From: Bacillota bacterium
GTDB taxonomy: Bacteria > Bacillota > Clostridia > Christensenellales > SZUA-584
Assembly (NCBI GenBank): GCA_023460085.1
Contig: JAEWRI010000023.1
Coordinates: 284,503-348,502 of the forward strand
Length of the DNA: 64,000 nucleotides
Direction: 5' to 3'
Shown here: in pieces, positions 58,764 to 64,000 of the stretch
Numbering within the stretch: the first letter of the stretch is position 1
Layout of the letters: each line of letters opens with the position of its first letter
The notes under the pieces: generated by a model
The model's input: only the letters and a program-made list of their open reading frames with translations
Database searches by the model: none
What the model was told of the DNA's origin: nothing
Position numbers and translations under genes: made by a program

Positions 58764-59930
58764 TTACGAAGCGGTAAAAGTGACGCGCGCCGTCGTGCCT
58801 TCGCCCGGTGCGGAGGTGAAAACGAGCTGTGCGCGGTGCGCCCGCGCAATCTGGTGGCACAGCGGCACGCCGAGGCCGTTGCCCTCTCCGGTATGCGCGC
58901 CCGGCTGTTTGCCCGGCCTGCTGAGACGCGCGGCATCCTCCGCGCTCATTCCGCAGCCGCTGTCGCGCACCTCGAGGCGGTTGTCCTGAAAGTTAAGCTT
59001 CACCGGAGCGCCCTCTGTGCCGGCCTTGACGGCGTTGGAGACGAGGTTCATCACGAGGCTTTGCAGCAGCGCCGCGTCGCCGCGCACGGTACGCTGCGCG
59101 GCTTCGTACTGTACGCCGGGGTATGCCATCTTTACGCGCGCAAACAGCGCCTCCATATCCACCCTGCCCATGGCGATCTCCCCCTCGCGTACATTGGCGA
59201 GCACCAGTAATTTCTCGCAGATTGCGGAAAGCCGCTGGCTTTCTTCCATGATGTACTGCGCGGCGGACCAGCGCTCCTCCTCCGTGGCGGCGGCGGCTTG
59301 CAGGTACTCCGCGTAGCCGCGGATGGATGTCAGCGGGCTGCGCAGCTCGTGCGCGAGGTTGTCGATGGGGCGGTAGAGCCTGCGCAGCGTTACATACAGC
59401 AGCGCCGCGAAGGCGACGGACACCGCGGCAGCGAGGGAAACCAGCAGCACGGCCTGCCGCTGCTGCGAAGCGTACAGCGAAGAGATATCCTTGAGGTAGG
59501 TGAAGGCGTAATTGGCGGCGACACCGGAGAGCGTATCGGTGACGGCGAGATAGCGTGTCCCCTGCGCGCTGAGCGAAACGCAGACGCGGGAGGCCGTTTC
59601 ATCCGGCGCACTGACGTCCGCGGGCAGATTGCTGAACAGCACCTCGCCGGATTGCGCGAGGCGGAGATAGGTGCCGCGGCGGCTGTAAGCGGGCGCGTAG
59701 GAGGCCGCGAGCGCGGGCACGGCCTGCGGCGAAGGATTCTCCCGCGCCTCAATGTCGTCGATATCCTGCTGCAGCGCTGTTGCCAGCAGCGCCTCTTCGC
59801 GCAGCGTGAGCGCGCGCTCCGAGTCCAGCGCGGACGAGAAGGATGAAGAGACGACGGCAAATACCGACGCGAAGAACAGCGCCGCAAACAGCGAGAGCGT
59901 AATCAGATAGTTCTTTTCCCAGACGCGCAT
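58764..59930 (-). CDS. sensor histidine kinase, HAMP-less
   Basis: A 388-aa kinase. Two membrane helices (about 8-28 and 160-181) bracket an extracytoplasmic sensor domain of about 130 residues. The DHp domain begins almost at once after the second helix, with the phosphorylated His194 in NLAHELRSPLTSIRGYAEYL, and the ATP domain shows NLVSNAVKAG (N box), DSGCGMS (G1) and GNGLGVPL (G2). No HAMP linker fits in the 12 residues between helix and histidine. GGAGGTG precedes the ATG, 2 nt after the response-regulator gene. Signal unknown. Confidence 0.9.
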   Translation of the reverse strand: MRVWEKNYLITLSLFAALFFASVFAVVSSSFSSALDSERALTLREEALLATALQQDIDDIEARENPSPQAVPALAASYAPAYSRRGTYLRLAQSGEVLFSNLPADVSAPDETASRVCVSLSAQGTRYLAVTDTLSGVAANYAFTYLKDISSLYASQQRQAVLLVSLAAAVSVAFAALLYVTLRRLYRPIDNLAHELRSPLTSIRGYAEYLQAAAATEEERWSAAQYIMEESQRLSAICEKLLVLANVREGEIAMGRVDMEALFARVKMAYPGVQYEAAQRTVRGDAALLQSLVMNLVSNAVKAGTEGAPVKLNFQDNRLEVRDSGCGMSAEDAARLSRPGKQPGAHTGEGNGLGVPLCHQIARAHRAQLVFTSAPGEGTTARVTFTAS

Positions 59931-59932
59931 GG

Positions 59933-60577
59933 TCACACCTCCAGTCGATAGCCCACCTTGTAGACCGTCTTGATGCGCTCCTCCCAATTCAGCTTGCAGC
60001 GCAGCCGCTGCACGTGCACATCCACCGTGCGTGTGTCGCCGAAGTAGTCGAAGCCCCACGCAAGCTCCAGCAGCTTCTCGCGAGAGAGGGCGATGTTCTT
60101 GTTAACGATGAAGGTTTCGAGCAGCAAAAACTCCTGCGGCGTGAGATCCACCTCCGCGCCGCCCAAATACACCTTGCGCCCCGCGATGTCCACCTCCGCG
60201 CCGCCCAGAGAGAAGCGCGTCTCGGCCTTGTGCGTGCGGCGCAGCACCGCCGTGACGCGCGCCAGCAGCTCCAGCGTATCGAAGGGTTTGACGATGTAGT
60301 CGTCCGCGCCGAGGGTTAAGCCCTGCACCCGGTCGCTCAAGTCCCCGCGCGCCGTGAGTATGATGACGGGCATCGGGAGCTGGCGCAGCACCTCCATGCC
60401 GCCCATCTTAGGCAGCATGAGATCCAAAAACGCGAGGTCGAAGGTCTCCGTCTCAATAAGGCGGAGCGCCTCTTCGCCGCTGAAGGCTTGCGCGCAGGTA
60501 TGCCCCACGAGCGTCAGATTGCGCCGCAGCAGCTCGTTGATGGGTTTTTCGTCCTCGACTATCAGTATTCTGGCCAT
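59933..60577 (-). CDS. OmpR/PhoB-family response regulator
   Basis: A 214-aa DNA-binding regulator paired with the downstream kinase. The receiver domain has E9-D10-E, the phospho-acceptor D52 (FDLAFLDLMLPKMGG) and the lysine in DDYIVKPFD; the C-terminal winged helix reads LTPQEFLLLETFIVNKNIALSREKLLELAWGFDYFGDTRTVDVHVQRLR. All conserved residues are present. GAGGTG lies before the ATG, and its promoter is about 20 nt upstream. Confidence 0.94.
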   Translation of the reverse strand: MARILIVEDEKPINELLRRNLTLVGHTCAQAFSGEEALRLIETETFDLAFLDLMLPKMGGMEVLRQLPMPVIILTARGDLSDRVQGLTLGADDYIVKPFDTLELLARVTAVLRRTHKAETRFSLGGAEVDIAGRKVYLGGAEVDLTPQEFLLLETFIVNKNIALSREKLLELAWGFDYFGDTRTVDVHVQRLRCKLNWEERIKTVYKVGYRLEV

Positions 60578-60595
60578 GGAAACACCTCACCCCAT

Positions 60596-60625
60596 ATTAT
60601 AATACGGATGTTAGGGAGATGTAAA
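60596..60625 (-). promoter_or_regulatory. promoter of the two-component operon
   Basis: On the reverse strand TTTACA (60625-60620), 18 nt, TATAAT (60601-60596); the leader is about 12 nt. Confidence 0.65.
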
Positions 60626-60637
60626 AAGGAACGAAGG

Positions 60638-60666
60638 TTGCCCGCGCCGCGGCGCTGCGGTATAAT
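60638..60666 (+). promoter_or_regulatory. promoter of the cyclophilin gene
   Basis: TTGCCC (60638-60643), 17 nt, TATAAT (60661-60666). It is divergent from and close to the two-component promoter. Confidence 0.6.
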
Positions 60667-60692
60667 GGGGCATCACAGATAAGGAGAACGCT

Positions 60693-61232
60693 ATGGTCAT
60701 TATCGAAATGGAGAACGGAAAGAAGATAGAGATAGCGCTGGATGCCAAGGCAGCGCCCAATACGGCGGCCAACTTTAAAAGCCTCGTGGCCAAAGGCTAC
60801 TACGACGGGCTTTGCTTCCATCGCGTAATATCGGGCTTTATGATACAGGGCGGCTGCCCGCAGGGCACCGGCACGGGCGGCCCGGGCTATTCCATCAAGG
60901 GCGAGTTTTCGTCCAACGGCGTGGACAATCCCATCAAGCACGTGCGCGGCGTCATCTCTATGGCGCGCTCGCAGGCCAAGGACTCAGCGGGCAGCCAGTT
61001 CTTCATCATGCATGCCGACGCGCCCTTCCTTGACGGGCAGTACGCAGCCTTCGGCAAGGTGATCTCCGGCATGGACGCGGTGGATGAAATCGCCACGACG
61101 AAGACGGGAGCCTCCGACCGTCCCGCAGCGCCGCAGGTGATGAAGCGCGTCACGCTGACGGACGACGAAAAGATAACGGAGCCGGAGAAGATAGGCGAAA
61201 AATCTGCACCGCGTTTCCGGGACGATTATTGA
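60693..61232 (+). CDS. cyclophilin-type peptidyl-prolyl isomerase
   Basis: A 179-aa cytoplasmic cyclophilin that speeds proline cis-trans isomerisation in protein folding. Typical motifs are KAAPNTAANFKSLVAKGYYDGLCFHRVISGFMIQGGCPQGTGTGGPGYSIKGEF (including the catalytic Arg in FHRV) and SMARSQAKDSAGSQFFIMHADAPFLDGQYAAFGKVISGMD. No signal peptide. The ribosome site is TAAGGAG. The C-terminus is slightly extended by a charged tail. Confidence 0.95.
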   Translation: MVIIEMENGKKIEIALDAKAAPNTAANFKSLVAKGYYDGLCFHRVISGFMIQGGCPQGTGTGGPGYSIKGEFSSNGVDNPIKHVRGVISMARSQAKDSAGSQFFIMHADAPFLDGQYAAFGKVISGMDAVDEIATTKTGASDRPAAPQVMKRVTLTDDEKITEPEKIGEKSAPRFRDDY

Positions 61233-61288
61233 GGCGAAGGGCACGGAGCGCGGGTAACCGCACTCCCGGCTTGTCGAAAGTCTAAACG

Positions 61289-61417
61289 CCTCCCTCGGAC
61301 GAGGGAGGTGGCAATTGCCGGATTGAAATCCGGCAATTGACGGAGGGAGTGACCGGTTTCAAGCCATTTTCTCTCCCCCAGTCACCTAACGGTGACAGCC
61401 CCCTCGTCAGAGGGGGC
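61289..61417. repeat. composite intergenic palindromic repeat (four stem-loops)
   Basis: Between the cyclophilin and the exonuclease, four perfect stem-loops follow each other: CCTCCCTC/GAGGGAGG (61289-61308), AATTGCCGGATT/AATCCGGCAATT (61313-61338), GTCACC/GGTGAC (61381-61396) and GCCCCCTC/GAGGGGGC (61398-61417). Such compound palindromic cassettes are dispersed in the intergenic regions of many gut Firmicutes; a mobile, non-autonomous element is likely. No gene is inside. Confidence 0.65.
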
Positions 61418-61503
61418 CATTATGCAAGGCTGATTGACAAGCTGAGCGCGGGAAACCGCGCTCCGTTTGCAGCGGCGTGCGGCATCGGAAGGGAGGCGTC
61501 CCC

Positions 61504-62130
61504 ATGCGATTCGTTGCCATCGACTTTGAAACCGCCAACGGCTTCGTCGGCAGCATCTGCGCGGTCGGCCTGGTGGTCATGAACGGCGGAAGCGTTGAGG
61601 AAAGCCGCTTCTGGCTGGTGAAGCCGCATCCGAATTACCGCCGCTTCGACCCCTTCAATGTGTCCATCCACGGCATCCGAGAGCAGGACGTGGCGGACGC
61701 CCCGGAGTTCGACGCGCTGTACCGCGAGGAGATATTGCCGCGCATTGCGGGCAATACCGTCGCGGCACACAACGCCGCGTTCGATATGTCCGCTTTGCGG
61801 CATGTGTTGAGCCTTTACGGTATCGGTTATCCGGATATCCGTTACCTCTGCACATATAAGGCGTCGCTGCGGACGTGGGAGGAGTTGGAGAACCACAAGC
61901 TGGACACGGTGTCCAGGTTCCTGAATTTCAGCTTCAAGCACCACGACGCGCAGGAGGATGCGCTGGCCTGTGCCAACATCCTGCTGGAGGTGTTCCGCAA
62001 ATACCAGACGGACGACCTTGGCGAGCTGCTCCCGGCCATCGGGATGCGGGCGGGCCGGCTGTTCTGCAGCGGTTATGAGGCGTGCAGCATCAGCAGGGCG
62101 TGCGTGAAGGATAACTCAGCGAGACGGTGA
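61504..62130 (+). CDS. DEDDh 3'-5' exonuclease (DnaQ-like)
   Basis: A 208-aa exonuclease of the DnaQ/epsilon superfamily. Motif I is MRFVAIDFETANG (D7, E9), motif II is AAHNAAFDMSALRHVL, and motif III is FKHHDAQEDALACANIL, giving the DEDDh set. The C-terminal ~40 residues are a less conserved tail. It might act in DNA repair or proofreading; it stands alone, unlinked to polymerase genes. GGGAGG is before the ATG at 61504. The 135 bp after it show nothing recognisable. Confidence 0.88.
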   Translation: MRFVAIDFETANGFVGSICAVGLVVMNGGSVEESRFWLVKPHPNYRRFDPFNVSIHGIREQDVADAPEFDALYREEILPRIAGNTVAAHNAAFDMSALRHVLSLYGIGYPDIRYLCTYKASLRTWEELENHKLDTVSRFLNFSFKHHDAQEDALACANILLEVFRKYQTDDLGELLPAIGMRAGRLFCSGYEACSISRACVKDNSARR

Positions 62131-62265
62131 CGGAGACGAAAAGAAGTGTTCGGGTTTCTGCGGCGGTGGTCGTGTTCATGCGGCAGGAAAAGCAGCTTCG
62201 TTCGTGCGGCGCGTACGGGAATGGTGCGGCTATGGCCCCGATACTGAAAATTTTAAAAGATGATT

Positions 62266-62724
62266 TCACCCCGCCAAAGTTCTGGCAAAAGCGCTGTCGT
62301 AGAACGCTTTGCTGACGGCATCCGAATAGGCGGTATCATAGACGACAGGCTCATATACCTTCATGCCGCCGGTATCCGGCAGCACAAAGAACGCCGCGAC
62401 ATCCAGCCCGTCCCGCACGAGCGAGAAGCTGACGCCGGTGTATTGCTCTGCCGATACGCAGTGGACATAGATGTCCTCCGCCTGAGAAATGAACGTTTCG
62501 CAGACGGTGTCAAGGTCATCCCCTTCCACGCGGATGCCGATGATGAGCTGGTTGTCCTCCTCGATGACGTCCGCGTCGGCGTACTGGGCAATGACGCTCG
62601 CGACGGGGATGGCAGCGGTGGCTGTGGGTATGGGTGTGGGCGTGGACGACGGCTTCGGACTGGAGCAGCCGCACAGGAAAACAAGCGCCGCGCACAGCAG
62701 CGCCGAGAGTATGCGCCGCTTCAT
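62266..62724 (-). CDS. hypothetical lipoprotein with Ser/Thr/Pro linker
   Basis: A 152-aa lipoprotein: signal RRILSALLCAALVFLCGC (lipobox LCGC), then the linker SSPKPSSTPTPIPTATAA, then a small domain (VIAQYADADVIEEDNQLIIGIRVEGDDLDTVCETFISQAEDIYVHC...) that I cannot assign. Its ATG overlaps the ychF stop as ATGA, so it is translationally coupled to that GTPase/ATPase, an unusual partner for a surface protein. Confidence 0.75.
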   Translation of the reverse strand: MKRRILSALLCAALVFLCGCSSPKPSSTPTPIPTATAAIPVASVIAQYADADVIEEDNQLIIGIRVEGDDLDTVCETFISQAEDIYVHCVSAEQYTGVSFSLVRDGLDVAAFFVLPDTGGMKVYEPVVYDTAYSDAVSKAFYDSAFARTLAG

Positions 62725-63818
62725 ACGTTGAACCGGAACAGCGTTACGTCGCCGTCCTGCATCACGTAGTCCTTGCCCTCCTGCCGCACGAGGCCCTTGG
62801 CTTTGGCGGCGGCCATGGTGCCGCAGGCTTTTAAATCGCCGAAGGCCACGATCTCGGCACGGATGAAGCCGCGTTCGAAGTCGGTGTGGATTTTGCCCGC
62901 GGCGGCGGGCGCCTTCGTGCCGCGCACGATGGTCCATGCGCGCACTTCCTTCTCCCCCGCCGTCAGAAAGCTGATGAGCCCCAGCAGCGCGTAGCTCTGC
63001 TGCGCCAGCTTGCCCAGAGCGCTCTGGGGAACGCCGATTTCGCGCAGGTACTCCGTGCGCTCCGCAGCGTCCAATGCGGAGAGCTCCTCCTCCAGCTTAG
63101 CGGAGATGACCATGATGCCCGCGTGCTGTGCTTCCGCCAGCTTTTCCAGCGCGGCAGCCTGCGGGATTTCCGCAACGGGCTTCGCGGCGTCGTCCTCGGA
63201 AACGTTGGCGGCGTACAACACGGGCTTGTCCGTCAGCAAAAACAGGTCGGAGACGATTTCGCGCTCCGCCTCGTCCAAATCCATCGCGCCCGCAAAGGTA
63301 CCCTTCTCCAGCGCTTCCTTTACCTTGGCCAGCACGTCGCATTCGATTTTGTATTTTTTATCGCCCGACTTGATCATCTTCTCGGAGCGCGAGAGGCGCT
63401 TGTCCACCGTCTCCATATCGGCGAAAATGAGCTCCAGGTTGATGGTTTCGGCGTCGCGCACGCTGTCCACGCTGCCGTCCACGTGCGTGACGTTGCTGTC
63501 CGCAAAGCAGCGCACCACGTGCAGTATGGCGTCCACCTCGCGGATGTGCGAGAGGAACTTGTTGCCGAGGCCCTCGCCGCGGCTCGCGCCCTTCACCAGC
63601 CCCGCGATATCCACAAATTCCACCACGGCGGGGGTAAATTTAACGGGATGGTACATCTCCGCCAGCCAGTCCATGCGGCTGTCCGGCACGGACACGACGC
63701 CCACGTTGGGCTCTATGGTGCAGAAAGGATAGTTTTCACTCGGCGCGCCCGCGCCTGTCAGTGCATTGAACAGCGACGATTTGCCCACGTTGGGCAGGCC
63801 TACGATTCCCAGCTTCAT
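62721..63818 (-). CDS. ychF: redox-regulated ATPase YchF (Obg family)
   Basis: A 365-aa member of the Obg-related YchF family, which binds ATP in preference to GTP and associates with ribosomes and stress responses. The P-loop is MKLGIVGLPNVGKSSLFNAL (residues 7-14), followed by FVDIAGLVKGASRGEGLGNKFLSHIREVDAILHVVRCF. The TGS domain at the C-terminus reads IHTDFERGFIRAEIVAFGDL...GKDYVMQDGDVTLFRFNV. The ATG at 63818 has GAGG upstream; an earlier in-frame start at 63866 is disfavoured. The last 180 bp of the window show no further gene. Confidence 0.96.
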   Translation of the reverse strand: MKLGIVGLPNVGKSSLFNALTGAGAPSENYPFCTIEPNVGVVSVPDSRMDWLAEMYHPVKFTPAVVEFVDIAGLVKGASRGEGLGNKFLSHIREVDAILHVVRCFADSNVTHVDGSVDSVRDAETINLELIFADMETVDKRLSRSEKMIKSGDKKYKIECDVLAKVKEALEKGTFAGAMDLDEAEREIVSDLFLLTDKPVLYAANVSEDDAAKPVAEIPQAAALEKLAEAQHAGIMVISAKLEEELSALDAAERTEYLREIGVPQSALGKLAQQSYALLGLISFLTAGEKEVRAWTIVRGTKAPAAAGKIHTDFERGFIRAEIVAFGDLKACGTMAAAKAKGLVRQEGKDYVMQDGDVTLFRFNV

Positions 63819-64000
63819 GATTTCCTCACATCGTTTAATCATGTCATTATAGCGCCGCACGGGCATAAAATCAACAAAGGGCGTGGCGGCGGCTTGCCGT
63901 GGTATGTAGGACTACAATACATATTGGACACTGAACCTTGAAAATAGAAGATGCAGGAACGGACTCGTGGGGTATTGTTGAGTTGCAAGACAAAACATTA

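Noticed and set aside
1..64000. tRNA, rRNA, CRISPR arrays, prophage or complete insertion sequences
   Set aside because: I scanned the gene gaps for cloverleaf ends, regularly spaced repeats, transposase and phage proteins and saw none; a dedicated search could still find a small RNA.

Overview
The window looks like chromosome from a GC-rich, anaerobic Firmicute of the class Clostridia that belongs to an endospore-forming lineage. The evidence is a full-length Spo0A with the conserved recognition helix, an RsfA/Myb-type regulator beside it, a flavodiiron protein with rubredoxin, class-typical GdpP, RemB and single-chain PurL proteins, and near-consensus sigma-A promoters. A Christensenellales-like gut clade is possible, but that is inference. 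No rRNA, tRNA, CRISPR array or intact transposon was seen.

Layout. (1) 1-5 kb: a SAM methyltransferase cut by the window edge behind a long structured leader, a hypothetical protein, the Myb-like regulator, and spo0A with two 0A boxes around its promoter. (2) 4.4-9.6 kb: one compact operon, MazG-like, DUF2232, gdpP, rplI, dnaB. (3) 9.6-20 kb: zinc-ribbon membrane protein, two tandem lipoprotein serpins, patatin-like lipase, lipoprotein, a sodium/solute symporter, and a reverse-strand cluster PHP - zinc ribbon - DUF1858 - rubredoxin - flavodiiron protein (oxygen/NO defence). (4) 20-25 kb: lipid kinase, two membrane proteins, then the chromosome-partition locus: three perfect parS sites and parA-parB, with a frameshifted VOC/PhnB relic between the sites. 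(5) 25-34 kb: TetR regulator with a palindromic operator and an SGNH hydrolase, propeller protein, alpha/beta hydrolase, dapF-cca, a decayed acetyltransferase, pyrimidine-nucleoside phosphorylase, and a peptidoglycan hydrolase. (6) 34-46 kb: the replication-origin neighbourhood, dnaA, dnaN, then (opposite strand) purL plus a VTT-domain membrane protein, then remB, gyrB, gyrA. The usual recF/rlbA between dnaN and remB is replaced by purL-VTT. (7) 46-64 kb: solute-binding-like protein and nadE, mreB family, dusB, lysS-greA, serC-serA, a two-component system, cyclophilin, a DEDDh exonuclease, a lipoprotein and ychF.

How it fits together: the centre holds the replication initiation (dnaA, dnaN, dnaB), topology (gyrB, gyrA) and segregation (parA, parB, parS) genes within about 37 kb. 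Around them sit housekeeping operons for c-di-AMP turnover, serine, lysine/peptidoglycan precursors, NAD and tRNA maturation. Host- or niche-facing genes (serpins, NlpC/P60 hydrolase, lipases) are interspersed. The items most worth a second look are the structured leader before the methyltransferase, the tandem serpins, the two relic genes, the purL insertion in the origin cluster, the long-stem leader before the gene at 46676, and a GyrA with leucine at the position equivalent to E. coli Asp87.
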